Of a DNA stretch of 64,000 nt, positions 19,197-30,300 are shown piece after piece. Source of the stretch: Variovorax sp. JS1663 (GTDB taxonomy: Bacteria; Pseudomonadota; Gammaproteobacteria; Burkholderiales; Burkholderiaceae_C); the NCBI RefSeq assembly GCF_002157355.1, contig NZ_LYMK01000015.1, positions 1 through 64,000 of the forward strand, given 5' to 3'. How positions within the stretch are numbered: the stretch's first letter is position 1; every line of letters starts with the position of its first letter. A model generated the notes under the pieces. It was given only the letters and a program-made list of their open reading frames with translations, did no database searches and had not been told where the DNA came from. A program made the translations under genes and the position numbers.

Positions 19197-20445
19197 AGCG
19201 CAAGGCCTCGGCGGGATTCACGCGGCTGGCGCGCCAGCTCGGGTACAGCGTGGCCACGAAAGACAGCGCCAGCGAGATCAGGGTGATCGGCACGATGTCC
19301 GCCTGCTGCGGATCGCTCGGCATCCTGCTGATCAGATAGATGTCCTGCGGCAGGAAGCGCGCGTTGAAGAGCCGCTCCAGCGCCGGCACGATGACGTCGA
19401 TGTTGTAGGCGATGCCCAGGCCCAGCAGCAGCCCGCCCAGGGTGCCGATGACGCCCACCATCGCGCCCTGCACCACGAAGATGCCCATGATGCTTTTCGG
19501 GCTCGAGCCCAGGGTGCGCAGGATCGCGATGTCGGCGCGCTTGTCGGTCACCGTCATCACCAGCGTCGAGACCAGGTTGAAGGCGGCGACCGCCACGATC
19601 AGCGTGAGGATGATGAACATCATGCGCTTCTCGACCTGCACGGCGGCGAACCAGGTGCGGTTCTGGCGCGTCCAGTCGCGGATCAGGAATTCGCCGGGCA
19701 GGGTGACGGCCAGCTCCTCGGCGACCTCGCGCGCCTGGTGAAGGTCCTTGAGCTTGAGCCGCAGGCCGCTGGGGCCTTCGAGGCGGAAGACGCGCGCCGC
19801 GTCCTGCTCGTGGATCATGGCCAGGGCCGAGTCGTACTCGTAGTGGCCGGAATCGAAGGTGCCGACCACGGTGAACTGCTTCAGCCTCGGCACCACGCCG
19901 GCCGGCGTGACCTGGCCGCCGGGCGCGATCATCGTGACCTGGTCGCCCGCCCGCACGAAGAGCGAGCGCGCCAGCTCCACGCCCAGCACGATGCCGAACT
20001 CGCCCGGCACCAGCTTTTCCAGCGCGCCCTTCTGCGCGGTGGTGGAGATGTCGGTCACCTGCGGCTCCAGCGCGGGCTCGATGCCGCGCACCAGCGTGCC
20101 CTTCATGTCCTCGCCGCGCGCGATCAGCGCCTGCGCGGCGATGAAGGGCGCGACGCCGATCACGTTGGGGTTCTTGCGCGCCGCCGCCGCGATGGCGTCG
20201 ATGTCGGCCAGCGCCTGGCCGTCGCGCGAGAGGATCTCGATGTGCGAGATCACGGCCAGCATGCGGTCGGTCACTTCCTTCTGGAAGCCGTTCATCACCG
20301 ACAGCACGATGATCAGCGCAGCCACGCCCAGCGCGATGCCGAGCATGGACACGCCGGAGATGAAGTTGATGAAACCGTTGCGCCGCGTCGCCCGGCCTGC
20401 GCGCGTATAGCGCCAGCCGAGTTGCAGTTCGTAGGGAAGGGGCAT
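19189..20445 (-). CDS. lolC: Lipoprotein-releasing ABC transporter permease LolC/LolE
   Basis: 418 residues. It begins [20 protein letters not shown], followed by TM1 ([20 protein letters not shown]), the large periplasmic domain and three C-terminal membrane segments. The end [18 protein letters not shown] is family-typical. A single permease gene next to lolD suggests the LolF-type arrangement (one gene standing for LolC and LolE), common in beta-proteobacteria. An upstream in-frame extension is not needed: the ATG at 20445 matches the family start. Confidence 0.93.
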
Positions 20446-20480
20446 AGGGCGACGATTGTGGCATCCCGGACAATAGGCCC

Positions 20481-21443
20481 ATGCCCGTGCCGCCCTCTCC
20501 GTCCCACCTCCTGATTCCTTTCGCCGGCCGCGGCACGCCGGCCTGCCGCGAGGCGATGAAGTCCCTGCGTCTGCCGAAGCTCGAATCCCTGCTCGCGCGC
20601 CTGACACTGGAGGACGAGGACATGCAGGACGAAGGCACCCTGTCTCCCCCCCACGAGCGCGCCCTGGCCGCGGCGCTGGGCATTCCGGCGCCCGACGGCC
20701 AGATTCCCTGGGCCGCGCTGGAGGCCCGCCGGGCCGGGCTCGACGGCAGCTCGGGCAGCTGGGGCATCGCCACCCTGTGCCACTGGCAGGTCGGCATCGA
20801 TGACGTGGTGCTCGGCGATCCGGGCGCGATCCGCGTCGAGCCCACGGAGTCCGAGGCCCTGCTCGCCATCGCCCGCCCCTATTTCGAGGAAGACGGCATC
20901 GCGCTGCATGCCTCCGCCGCGCCCGGCCGCTGGCTGGCGCAGGGCCCGGTGTTCGAAGGGATCGCCACCGCCTCCCTCGACCGCGCGATCGGCCACCCGA
21001 TCGCGCAATGGTCGCCCCTCACCGAAGGCGCACGCCCGTTGCGCCGGTTGCAGAACGAGATGCAGATGCTGCTCTACACCGAACGGGTCAACGACGAGCG
21101 CACCGCGCGCGGCGAGCCGCCCATCAATTCCTTCTGGCTCAGCGGCACAGGCCGCCTTTCCGCCGATTCAGCGCCCCAGGACGCGTCGCCGAAGGTCGCC
21201 GAGGACCTGCGCGAAGCCGCTCTGCGCGACGACGGCACTGCCTGGGCCACAGCCTGGAACGTGCTCGACGCGGGCGCGGTCGCCGAGCTGCTTGCGGCCT
21301 ATCACGCCGGCGCGCAGGTAAAGCTCACCCTCTGCGGCGACCGCGCCGCGCGGCGCTTCGGCGTGCAGCCGCGCGGCTTCACGGCCTGGGCGAAATCGCT
21401 CGTGCAGCGCCCGAGCGCGCCGGCCGTGCTGGAGGCGCTGTGA
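20481..21443 (+). CDS. RpfE-like conserved protein (phosphoglycerate-mutase-related family)
   Basis: 320 residues, beginning HLLIPFAGRGTPACREAM after a few residues. The centre has HWQVGIDDVVLGDP and the C-terminal part PPINSFWLSGTGRL. This family occurs directly before recJ in many beta- and gammaproteobacteria, including rpfE in the Xanthomonas rpf cluster. The biochemical role is unknown; relatives are sometimes annotated as cofactor-independent phosphoglycerate mutase-like. Its stop and the recJ start share TGATG. Confidence 0.75.
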   Translation: MPVPPSPSHLLIPFAGRGTPACREAMKSLRLPKLESLLARLTLEDEDMQDEGTLSPPHERALAAALGIPAPDGQIPWAALEARRAGLDGSSGSWGIATLCHWQVGIDDVVLGDPGAIRVEPTESEALLAIARPYFEEDGIALHASAAPGRWLAQGPVFEGIATASLDRAIGHPIAQWSPLTEGARPLRRLQNEMQMLLYTERVNDERTARGEPPINSFWLSGTGRLSADSAPQDASPKVAEDLREAALRDDGTAWATAWNVLDAGAVAELLAAYHAGAQVKLTLCGDRAARRFGVQPRGFTAWAKSLVQRPSAPAVLEAL

Positions 21444-23164
21444 TGAAGATCGTGGCCCGCGCCATCCCGCCGCGCAGCGCCTGGGCGCTCGAGCAGGCCG
21501 GCATCCATCCGCTGCTGGCGCGCCTCTATGCAGCACGCGGCGTGCATACCCGCGAGGAACTGGACGACGGCCTCGCGCGCCTGCTCGCGCCCGACGCCCT
21601 GCGCGGCGCACGCGAGGCGGCGGTGCTGCTGGCCGACGCGATCCGCGACCACAAGCGCCTGTGCATCGTGGCCGACTACGACTGCGACGGCGCCACCGCC
21701 TGCGCCGTGGCCTTGCGCGGCCTGCGGCTGCTGGGCGCGCGGCACGTGAGCTACCTGGTGCCCGATCGCGTGGTCGACGGCTACGGCCTGACGCCGCCGA
21801 TCGCCGAGCGCGTGGCCGACACCGGCGCGGACATGCTGATCACGGTGGACAACGGCATCGCCAGCGTCGAGGGCGTGGCCGCGGCCAAGGCGCGCGGCCT
21901 CGCGGTGCTGGTGACCGACCACCACCTGCCCGGCCCGGCGCTGCCGGCGGCCGACGTGCTTGTGAATCCCAACCAGCCCGAATGCGGCTTCGACAGCAAA
22001 TGCATCGCCGGGGTGGGCGTGATGTTCTACGTGCTGCTGGCCCTGCGCTCGGAGCTGCGCGCACGTGGCGTATTCGACATCGCGACGCAACCCAAGCTCG
22101 ACGCGCTGCTTCCACTGGTCGCGCTGGGCACGGTGGCCGACGTCGTCAAGCTCGACGCCAACAACCGCCGCCTGGTCGCGCAGGGCCTGCGACGCATCCG
22201 GGCCGGCGCCATGCCCGTCGGCCTGTCCGCTCTGTTCAAGGCCGCAGGCCGCCATGCCCTGGCCGCCACCACCTTCGATTTCGGCTTCGCGCTGGGACCG
22301 CGCATCAACGCGGCCGGACGCCTGGCCGACATGACGCTGGGCATCGAATGCCTCGTGACCGACGACAGCGCGCGCGCCGAGGAGCTGGCGCGCCTGCTCG
22401 ACGGCATCAACCGCGAGCGCCGCGACATCGAGGGCGGCATGCGCGAGCAGGCGCTGCTGCTGGCCGAGTCGCTGTTCGAGATGAACGGCGACGGCAGCGA
22501 GGCCATCCCGGCCGCCATCAGCGTGTTCGACCCCGACTTCCACGAGGGCGTGGTCGGCATCGTCGCCTCGCGCATCAAGGACCGCTACCACCGGCCCGCC
22601 TTCGTCTTCGCCGCCAGTGGCGCGCCGGGCAAGGAACACGAGCTCAAGGGCTCGGGCCGCTCCATTCCGGGCTTCCACCTGCGCGACGCGCTGGACCTGG
22701 TGGCCAAGCGCCATCCCGGTGTGCTGCTGCGCTTCGGCGGCCACGCGATGGCGGCCGGCTGCACGGTGGCCCGAGAGCACTTCGAGACCTTCGAGCGCGC
22801 GCTGGCCCAGGTCGCGGCCGAATGGCTCGACGCCGCCGCCCTCACCCGCCGCCTCGACACCGACGGCCCGCTGGCGCCCGAGTACCTGCGCGTGGACCTG
22901 GTCGACACGCTGCACCGCGAGGTCTGGGGCCAGGGCTTCGCCCCGCCTACTTTCAGCGAGGAGGTGGAGGTGGTTTCGCAGCGGCTGGTGGGCGAGAAGC
23001 ATCTCGCGCTCAAGCTGCGGCACCAGGGCCGGCCGGTGGACGGCATCTGGTTCGGCCACACCGAGCCGCTGCCGCCGCGCGTGGTGATCGCCTTCCGGCT
23101 CGACGCCGACGAGTGGCAGGGCGTGCGGCGGGTGCGCTTCCTGGTCGAAGGCGCGGAGGTCTGA
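21443..23164 (+). CDS. recJ: Single-stranded-DNA-specific exonuclease RecJ
   Basis: 573 residues. The DHH catalytic motifs DYDCDGATA, TVDNGIAS and VTDHHLPG are present, then the DHHA1 motif RFGGHAMAAGCTV and a C-terminal OB-like region. It is a 5'-3' exonuclease for recombination and mismatch repair. The ATG at 21443 overlaps the previous stop; upstream open frame is not coding. Confidence 0.95.
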   Translation: MKIVARAIPPRSAWALEQAGIHPLLARLYAARGVHTREELDDGLARLLAPDALRGAREAAVLLADAIRDHKRLCIVADYDCDGATACAVALRGLRLLGARHVSYLVPDRVVDGYGLTPPIAERVADTGADMLITVDNGIASVEGVAAAKARGLAVLVTDHHLPGPALPAADVLVNPNQPECGFDSKCIAGVGVMFYVLLALRSELRARGVFDIATQPKLDALLPLVALGTVADVVKLDANNRRLVAQGLRRIRAGAMPVGLSALFKAAGRHALAATTFDFGFALGPRINAAGRLADMTLGIECLVTDDSARAEELARLLDGINRERRDIEGGMREQALLLAESLFEMNGDGSEAIPAAISVFDPDFHEGVVGIVASRIKDRYHRPAFVFAASGAPGKEHELKGSGRSIPGFHLRDALDLVAKRHPGVLLRFGGHAMAAGCTVAREHFETFERALAQVAAEWLDAAALTRRLDTDGPLAPEYLRVDLVDTLHREVWGQGFAPPTFSEEVEVVSQRLVGEKHLALKLRHQGRPVDGIWFGHTEPLPPRVVIAFRLDADEWQGVRRVRFLVEGAEV

Positions 23165-23170
23165 CAGGCC

Positions 23171-24058
23171 ATGCAAACCCCCTCTCCCGAATCGTCGCTC
23201 CCCTTGCCGATCCGCCCCGCGGCCACCGTGCTGGTCTGCCGCGACAGCGAGGCCGGCCCCGAGGTGCTGATGATGCAGCGCCATGCGCTGTCCGACGTGC
23301 ACGGCGGCTCCTACGTCTTTCCCGGCGGCAAGCTGGACGCGGCGGACGCGCTGCTCGAGGCGGCCTTGCACCTGGACGCGGCGTCGACGGAGCTGCACGC
23401 GCGGCTGCACGACCCCGAGATCGATGCCACCACCGCCGCGGCGCTGCACGTGGCCGCCGTGCGCGAGGTGTTCGAGGAATGCGGACTGCTGCTGGCGCAC
23501 GGCCTGGACGCCGAGGGCGCGCGGCAGGCCGCGGCGCTGGCCGCGCAGCGCGTCCCCTTCAACGAGATGCTGGGCCGGCTGGGCCTGCGCCTGGCGGCGC
23601 ATGCGATGCAGCCCTGGTCACGCTGGATCACGCCGGTCAACGCTCTCCACTCGCCCGGCAAGCGCTTCGACACGCGGTTCTTCATCGCCGAGGCGCCTGC
23701 CGGCCAGGAGGCGCTGCACGACGATCACGAGGCCGTGCTGTGCGCCTGGCTGCGTCCGCGCGCAGCACTGGAGCGCTACTGGGCCGGCGAGATCGCCCTG
23801 GCCGGCCCACAGATCATGAGCCTGGCGCACCTGGCACGCCATGGCAGCGTGGCCTCGATCCTGGCCGAGGCACAGGGCCGCGCGCCCAGCCTGGTGCGCC
23901 CGGTCACCTTCGAGGTGGACGGGGTCCGCGTCGCCGCCTATCCCGGCGACGAGCGCCACCCGGAACGCCTGCGCGTGATGCCCGGCCCCCTGCGGCTGAT
24001 GCTGCGCGGGCGCCGGCTGGAGCCGCCCGGCGGCTGCTTCGACGAACTCCTGGCCTGA
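23171..24058 (+). CDS. Nudix hydrolase-family protein (NUDT19-like)
   Basis: 295 residues. The beginning RPAATVLVCRDSEAGPEVLM is followed by a Nudix box split as in NUDT19 relatives: GGSYVFPGGKLD, then, after an insert, REVFEECGLLL. The insert between box halves (about 40 residues) is usual for this subgroup, which acts on CoA-type or nucleoside-diphosphate-linked molecules in known members. It follows recJ by six bases. Confidence 0.8.
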   Translation: MQTPSPESSLPLPIRPAATVLVCRDSEAGPEVLMMQRHALSDVHGGSYVFPGGKLDAADALLEAALHLDAASTELHARLHDPEIDATTAAALHVAAVREVFEECGLLLAHGLDAEGARQAAALAAQRVPFNEMLGRLGLRLAAHAMQPWSRWITPVNALHSPGKRFDTRFFIAEAPAGQEALHDDHEAVLCAWLRPRAALERYWAGEIALAGPQIMSLAHLARHGSVASILAEAQGRAPSLVRPVTFEVDGVRVAAYPGDERHPERLRVMPGPLRLMLRGRRLEPPGGCFDELLA

Positions 24059-24114
24059 AGCACGCGCCAACGCCCGCCCTCCTCCCCTGTCGCCGCGCCG
24101 CGCCCGCACCTCTC

Positions 24115-24717
24115 ATGGAAACCCTCACCCTGGCCGCCCTGCTCCTCATGGCCGCCTACCTGCTCAAGACCCACGCGCAGAAGAAGCGCATCGTCCTGCT
24201 GGCCGCGCACCTGGCCCGCTACGACATCGAGAAGCTGATGGAGAACCTGACCGAGGGCTACCTGCGCTGCCTCGGCGAGGACGACCCGGCGCGCCGCCAG
24301 CAGATCTGGGGCCTGCTCGACGACACCGCCAACAGGCTGGCGAGCCAGTTCGAACGCTTCGCCGCCGAGTTCGCCCGCGTCGACGAGGCGGCAGCCCGGG
24401 TGAGCAAGCTGCCGCTCGCCCTGCCCTTCGCCCAACTGCTTCCCGGCGCCAGCTTCGACATGCGCCGGGCCCTGGCCATCCATGCGCGCGGCATCGCCGA
24501 CGCCGCGGCCAACACGCTGCAGCAGACGGCCAAGAGCAAGGCCTACCTGATGTCGGCGGAGCTGTTCCTGATGCAGCACACCTGCCACTGGTACTGCCGC
24601 TCCAAGGCGGTGGCGTCGGCGCGCATGCTGGCGCGCCACAAGACCTCCTATGCGCAGTTGATCGACGCGGTGGCGCCGACAACCCGGCGGGACTACCTGG
24701 CGCTGGTCGGCAACTGA
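24115..24717 (+). CDS. Hypothetical membrane-anchored protein
   Basis: 200 residues. A single N-terminal membrane segment (TLTLAALLLMAAYLLKTHA) leads into a mostly helical, charged cytoplasmic or periplasmic domain with CLGEDDPARRQQIWGLLDDT and a late HTCHWYCRSK patch. I do not recognise a family. It may be co-transcribed with recJ and the Nudix gene (56-base gap). Confidence 0.7.
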   Translation: METLTLAALLLMAAYLLKTHAQKKRIVLLAAHLARYDIEKLMENLTEGYLRCLGEDDPARRQQIWGLLDDTANRLASQFERFAAEFARVDEAAARVSKLPLALPFAQLLPGASFDMRRALAIHARGIADAAANTLQQTAKSKAYLMSAELFLMQHTCHWYCRSKAVASARMLARHKTSYAQLIDAVAPTTRRDYLALVGN

Positions 24718-24863
24718 AGCTGCCGGGCATTCAATCCATCCAATCCATGCGCCGGCTTCGTGCAATTGTTTGCGGCCGGCGCATCTGCCACACGCATTAA
24801 CCCATTGGTTCTCAGTCATTGCCTTCCACAATCTCGCAAAACAACTCGGAAGGCCTGCACACC

Positions 24864-25589
24864 ATGGAAGCATCGCTCTTTCTCGGAACGCTTCAACGTC
24901 TCTGCTTCGGTATTGGCGGCCTGTTCGGCAGACGCGCCCACGCCCGGCCGGCTCGGGTTCACTCGGCCGATCGGCCTGCGACCCAGGCAGCGCCGCTCAG
25001 CGTGATCGCCGCGTTCGAGCGACCCCGCGCCCGAAGCCAATCGCCAAGGCAGGAGGTGGCGAAGCTGGCGATCGTGCCGTCGGCTGCGCCCGTGACGCCT
25101 TCCGTGCCCAGGACGCCCATGGCCTCCAGCATGCCCGCCGCACCCTCCGCGCCGGTCGCGTCCATTGCCGACAACGTCATCCGCGCCTCCCGCCCCGTCC
25201 CGGTGACGCCGCCGCAGCAGGCCATCAATCCGGTGGCCGCCGACGCGGACGAATCGCCGGTCAAGAAGATGCGCTCCCTCGAGGAGGTCCGCGCCGACCT
25301 CGCCCGCCTGCGTGCGAACGCCAGGGAGCGCCATGCCCAGTTGCAGGCGCAAGCGCAGGCCGAGGCGCAAGCCCGCCGCGACATCGGCTTCGCGCCCACG
25401 GACTTCCTGGACTTCACCCCTCCCAAGCCCGAGCCGGCCCCGAAAGACAACACCGGGTCGAGCTACGCGCCGACCGCCTTCTTCGATCTGGTCAGCCTGA
25501 AAGCCGATCCGGCGCCGAACGACAAGTCCGCGTCGAGCTACGCGCCGACGGCCTTTTGCGAGCCGGTCGGCCTGAAGACCATCCACTGA
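24864..25589 (+). CDS. Hypothetical Ala/Pro-rich protein with C-terminal SSYAPTAF repeats
   Basis: 241 residues. The N-terminus EASLFLGTLQRLCFGIGGLF could be a short amphipathic or membrane segment. The middle is low complexity, and a charged helix (VRADLARLRANARERHAQLQ) comes next. The C-terminus has three degenerate repeats: FAPTDFLDFTPPKPEPAPKD, SSYAPTAFFDLVSLKADPAP and SSYAPTAFCEPVGLK. No known family is recognised. The ATG at 24864 is preferred over an in-frame TTG at 24819. Confidence 0.6.
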   Translation: MEASLFLGTLQRLCFGIGGLFGRRAHARPARVHSADRPATQAAPLSVIAAFERPRARSQSPRQEVAKLAIVPSAAPVTPSVPRTPMASSMPAAPSAPVASIADNVIRASRPVPVTPPQQAINPVAADADESPVKKMRSLEEVRADLARLRANARERHAQLQAQAQAEAQARRDIGFAPTDFLDFTPPKPEPAPKDNTGSSYAPTAFFDLVSLKADPAPNDKSASSYAPTAFCEPVGLKTIH

Positions 25590-25634
25590 GTCCCTCGCAG
25601 CCGCCGGGCTTGCCCCAGCCGTCCCAGGGCGGGG

Positions 25635-26303
25635 TCAGCGCCCGAACTCGTGGTTCAGCCCCACGGTCACGGTGCGTATCCCCTCGGGCCCGGTACGTGC
25701 CACGCTGAGGTCGATGCTGATCATCGGCGTGATGGAGAATCGCGTCCCCACGCGGGAGGTCCAGAGGCCGAACGCCCGGTTGCGCTCGCCGATCAGCGAG
25801 ACGGTGCTGTTGAGCGCCCATTCGCCGGCCAGCCCGCCGCGGCCGGTGCGCAGGCCGGTGCCCACGGCCCAGTCGGTGCCGAGGTTGGCGTGCACCGTCA
25901 GGCTGTCGGTCGCGCGCCAGCTCACGGGCATCACGAACTGTCCGCCAGTGCGCCCGCCGTGGCGAGGCCGGGCGCCGCTGGCGCTCAGCGACAGGGCGGC
26001 GCTCCAGCGCGCTTCGGGCGCCTGCCCCAGGAAGGTCCACTTGACCTGCGGCCCGAACACGTAGGTATGTTCCCCGGCCACCGAGATGCGATCGATGTTC
26101 AGGCCCAGCTCCACCGGGCCGACGCGGCAGGCGGGACCCAGGTGCCACAGCGTGGTCTGCAGGCTGCGGGCGCGCTGTCCCCAGAACTCGTACTGGCACC
26201 GGCCCGGATCGAGGGTGCCCGCGTCGTCGACGTCGAAATGCCCACCGGCCTGGGCCGAAGCCGCAGCCAGCCACAAAGGGAGCATCCAGGCGCGTCGGAT
26301 CAT
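25635..26303 (-). CDS. Hypothetical outer-membrane beta-barrel-like protein
   Basis: 222 residues. The signal peptide WMLPLWLAAASAQAG would give a mature protein with alternating hydrophobic/polar strands (YVFGPQVKWTFLG, FVMPVSWRATDSL, LTVHANLGTDWAVG) ending in a strand, VTVGLNHEFGR. The N-terminal DPGRCQYEFWGQ is family-like but not one I can name. It looks like a small exported porin-like protein. Confidence 0.7.
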   Translation of the reverse strand: MIRRAWMLPLWLAAASAQAGGHFDVDDAGTLDPGRCQYEFWGQRARSLQTTLWHLGPACRVGPVELGLNIDRISVAGEHTYVFGPQVKWTFLGQAPEARWSAALSLSASGARPRHGGRTGGQFVMPVSWRATDSLTVHANLGTDWAVGTGLRTGRGGLAGEWALNSTVSLIGERNRAFGLWTSRVGTRFSITPMISIDLSVARTGPEGIRTVTVGLNHEFGR

Positions 26304-26344
26304 GGCCGCGCCATTCTAGGAGTGGCCGATGTCAGTTCGTCAGC

Positions 26345-27367
26345 TCACAATTCGAACTGCGGCTGCAGTTCCCGGATGCGCTTCATCGCCACCCCTGCAG
26401 CCGCGGTGCGCGTCTCCACGCCCAGCTTGACGTACACGCGCTCCAGGTGCTTCTTGGCGGTGGCCGGGCTGGCGCCGAGGATCTCGCCGATGTCCTTGTT
26501 GGTCTTGCCCTTGACCACCCAGTACAGCACCTCGGCTTCGCGCGCGGTGAGCTTGAGGCTCAGGCTCATGGCCTCGATGACGGCGGCGTCGGACACCTCG
26601 CGCATGATGATCAGCCAGTCGTCGCCCCCCTCGTCCTGCCCGGCCTGCTGGTGCAGGCGCAGGTTGAGCGAAGCGGCGCCCTGCGCGATGGCGAGCACCG
26701 GCGGCTCGATCTGCCGCTGCTGCGCATCGGGCAGGTGCCGGCGCAGCCACTCCAGCACCGCCGGCGGGGTGGCCGGTGCGCTGCTGCCGCAGTAGCGCTG
26801 CAGCAGTTCGCGCGCGAGCGCGGTCTGCCACACCAGCCGTCCCTCGGGCATGCGCACCATGAAGCTGGCATAGCCGAAGGCATCGAGCGCGTTGCGCGCC
26901 TGGCCGGCCTGCTGCTGCGCCTGGCGCGCGCGACGCGCGCCCTGCAGGTGCACGTTCATGCGCGCCAGCACTTCCTTGGGCTTGATCGGCTTGGTAACGT
27001 AGTCGACGCCACCCGCCTCCAGCGCGGCGACCAGGTGCTCGGTCTCCGTCAGGCCGGTCATGAAGACGATGGGGATGTGCGCCGTCGCCGCATCCGCCTT
27101 GAGCCGGCGCGCGACCTCGAAGCCGTCGATGCCCGGCATCATCGCGTCGAGCAGCACGATGTCCGGCCGGGCCTGGGCGGCACGCTGCAGCGCCTGCTCG
27201 CCGCTGGTCGCGACCAGCACCGCGTAGCCCGACTCGTCCAGCGCGTCGTGCAGCACCGCCAGGTTGTCGGGCACGTCGTCGACGATCAGCACCAGGTCGC
27301 CGGTGCCGGCATGCTCGCGCAGGCTCTGGACCAGGGGTGGGGTGCCTTCGCTGCTGCCGCCGCTCAT
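26345..27367 (-). CDS. Response regulator: receiver plus LuxR-type DNA-binding domain
   Basis: 340 residues. The receiver (about 25-140) begins [19 protein letters not shown] with phospho-Asp in [13 protein letters not shown] and Lys in VTKPIKP. A middle region (about 155-270) has no clear domain, and the C-terminal LuxR helix-turn-helix reads [20 protein letters not shown]. The start overlaps the upstream kinase stop (ATGA), so it is the partner of the transporter-kinase fusion. It would activate nitrogen or urease genes divergent from the pair, by context only. Confidence 0.9.
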   Translation of the reverse strand: MSGGSSEGTPPLVQSLREHAGTGDLVLIVDDVPDNLAVLHDALDESGYAVLVATSGEQALQRAAQARPDIVLLDAMMPGIDGFEVARRLKADAATAHIPIVFMTGLTETEHLVAALEAGGVDYVTKPIKPKEVLARMNVHLQGARRARQAQQQAGQARNALDAFGYASFMVRMPEGRLVWQTALARELLQRYCGSSAPATPPAVLEWLRRHLPDAQQRQIEPPVLAIAQGAASLNLRLHQQAGQDEGGDDWLIIMREVSDAAVIEAMSLSLKLTAREAEVLYWVVKGKTNKDIGEILGASPATAKKHLERVYVKLGVETRTAAAGVAMKRIRELQPQFEL

Positions 27368-30300
27368 GGGGCTCCCGCTGCGGCGGTCAGCGCGCGACCC
27401 ATGGCCTCGAACTGGAACTGCCGCGCCAGCGCGCGTTGCGCCGCGGTCCAGGCCGCGCATTCGGGCTGCGCGGCATCGATGGCATCGAGCTCGTTCATGA
27501 TGCCGCGGAAGTAGCCCAGGCTCACGGCCTCCCCCAGCGCGCGCAGGCGCTGCGCGGCAGGGAGCGCACCGGCGGGCTCGGCCGGCGCGGGCTGCGGCGC
27601 CGCGGCGTTGTCGGTCCACTGCAGCGCCAGGCGCCGCTCCAGCCAGTCGAGCAGCTCGCTGTGGCGCACCGGCTTGACGAAGAAATCCTCGGGCGCGATG
27701 CCCACGTCGTTCTCCAGCCGCTTGTCGAAGGCGTTGGCCGAGACGATCGCGACCTGTGCCCCGGCCAGGCCGATCGCGCGCGCGCGGCGGATGGTTTCCC
27801 AGCCGTCGATGCCCGGCATGGCGAGGTCCACGAACATCGCATCGGGCTGCCAGCCCGCCGCGACCAGGTCGAGGGCGTCGTGGCCGCTGGCCGCTGTGCG
27901 CAGCTCGAAGCCCAGCGGCGCGAGCACGTTCACCAGCAGCTCGCGGTCGGCCTCCTCGTTGTCGACCACCAGCAGGCGCCGGCGCGGCCCCGCGTAGCCG
28001 CGCCGCACGCGCGGCACGGCGGATGCAGGCCGAAGGCGCCGGCGCAGCCCGGGCGCATCGTGCACACGCGGCAGGAACAGGCGCACGCAGAACACCGAGC
28101 CGGCGCCCGGCGTGCTCTGCACCTTCATCTCGCCGCCCATCAGGTCGATCAGCATCTTCGCGATGGTCAGGCCCAGGCCCGCCCCCGGCGCCGATGCACC
28201 GGCATGGGCGCCGCGCGCGAAGGGCTCGAAGATGCGGCCCAGCGCCTCGGCCGACATGCCCGGCCCCGTGTCCTCCACCTCGATGGCGGCGAACTCGCGC
28301 GCGTAGCGCACGCGCAGCGCGACGTGCCCGCTGGCGGTGAACTTGATCGCGTTGCCCAGCAGGTTGATCAGGATCTGCCGCACCCGCTTCTCGTCGGCAC
28401 GCACCAGCACGGGCAGCTCGCCTTCGGGCTCGAAGCGGAAGGCCAGGCCCCTCTCGGCCGCTTCCAGCTCGAACATGTCGGCCAGCTCGCTCATGAGGTC
28501 GGCGAACTGCATGGGCCGGGCCTGCAGCGTGAGCTTGCCGGCCTCGATGTGGGCAATGTCCAGCGTGCCCTCGATCAGCGACAGCAGGTGCTCGCCGCCG
28601 CGCTTGATCACCGCCACCGCCTGCCGCCGGTGCGGCGGCACGGCCGCGTCCTCCCCCATCAGTTGCGCATAGCCGAGGATGCTGTTGAGCGGCGTGCGCA
28701 GCTCGTGGCTGATGGCGCTGATGTAGCGGCTCTTGGCCTGGTTGGCCTGCTCGGCGCTGCGCTTGGCGGCCTGCAGCGCGCGGTCGGTCTCGCGGTGCAG
28801 CTCGATCTCGCGCATCAGCAGATGCGTCTGGCGGTTCGACTCTTCCTGCGCCACCTTGCGGCTCTGGTGCGCCAGCACCAGCCACCATGCGACGATGCCG
28901 GCGATCAGCAGCAACGCCATGTAGGCCTTGAGGAAGCCGGCGCGCAATGCAGCAGGCGCCTGCGCCGCATCGGAGATCAGTCCCTCGCCGAGGCTGCGCA
29001 GCTCCTGCTGGTAGAGCACACCGAAGACCGCGGCCAGCAGCGGCACCACGATCAGCATCATCAGCAGGAAGTGACCGAGGCCGGTGTCCAGGTAGGGCCA
29101 GACCCGGCGCGGCAGCAGCCAGCGCAGCGCGGCCGACCATTGCGCCGAGAGGCTCGCCGCGGGCTTGCACAGGTCGCCGCAGCGCGCGTCGAGGGTGCAG
29201 CACAGCGAGCAGATCGCGCCCTGGTATGCGGGGCAATGGGCCATGTCCGGCCCCTCGTACTCGCGCTCGCAGATCACGCAGCGCTGCGTGCCCAGGCGCC
29301 GGTAGCTGCCGGCCTCCGATTCGACCCGGGCCCAGCGCACGGCATGCCGGCCGGGGGCCGGCGCGAAGGGCGCGGCACCGCCTTCCTCCGACACCCGCGC
29401 GATGTAGTAGCGGCTGCGCGTGGCCCAGGCGATCAGCGGTGCCGCGACGAAGGCGGTGCCCAGCGCGATCAGCGCCGAGAAGGCCTGGGCCGTGGGCCCG
29501 AAGACGCCCAGGTGCGCCGTGATGGACAGCGCCGAGGCCAGCGCCATCGCGCCCACGCCCACCGGGTTGATGTCCCACAGGTGGGCGCGCTTGAACTCGA
29601 TGCCGGGCGGCGACAGGCCCAGCGGCTTGTTGATGACCAGGTCGGCCACCACCGCCATCATCCAGGCGATGGCGATGTTGGCGTACAGGCCCAGCACGTC
29701 GCCCAGGGCCTCGAAGACGTTCATCTCCATCAGCATGAACGCGATCAGCGCATTGAACACCACCCACACCACGCGGCCCGGGTGGCTGTGGGTCACGCGC
29801 GAGAAGAAATTGCTCCAGGCCAGCGAGCCGGCATAGGCGTTGGTGACGTTGATCTTGATCTGCGAGATCACCACGAACAGCGCGGTGGCGGCCACCGCCC
29901 ATCCGTACTTGGGGAACACGTACTCGTAGGCCGCCAGGTACATCTGGTTCGGATCCACCGCCCGCTCGGGCGGCACCATGTGGCCGATGGCCAGGTAGGC
30001 CAGGAGCGCGCCGCCCAGCATCTTGAGCACGCCCAGGACCACCCAGCCCGGACCGCCCGCCAGCACGCCGGCCCACCAGCGCCCCCGGTTGGCCGCGGTG
30101 CGCACCGGCATGAACCGCAGGTAGTCGGCCTGCTCCCCCATCTGGGTGATCAGCGCGATGCCGACTGTCAGCGCAGCACCGAAGAGGTGCAGATCGAACC
30201 CGATCTGGCCCGGCTTGATCCCGTTGTAGTGCGTGACACCCGCGAACGCACCAGGATCGCGCGCCAGTACATAGGCAAAGGGCACCACCAGCATCAGCAG

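Noticed and set aside
21302..23602. 766-codon minus-strand frame
   Set aside because: Antisense to recJ; composition of a shadow frame.
24816..25586. 256-codon minus-strand frame opposite the SSYAPTAF-repeat gene
   Set aside because: Arg/Gly-rich, no family signal; the plus frame has a better start and internal repeats.
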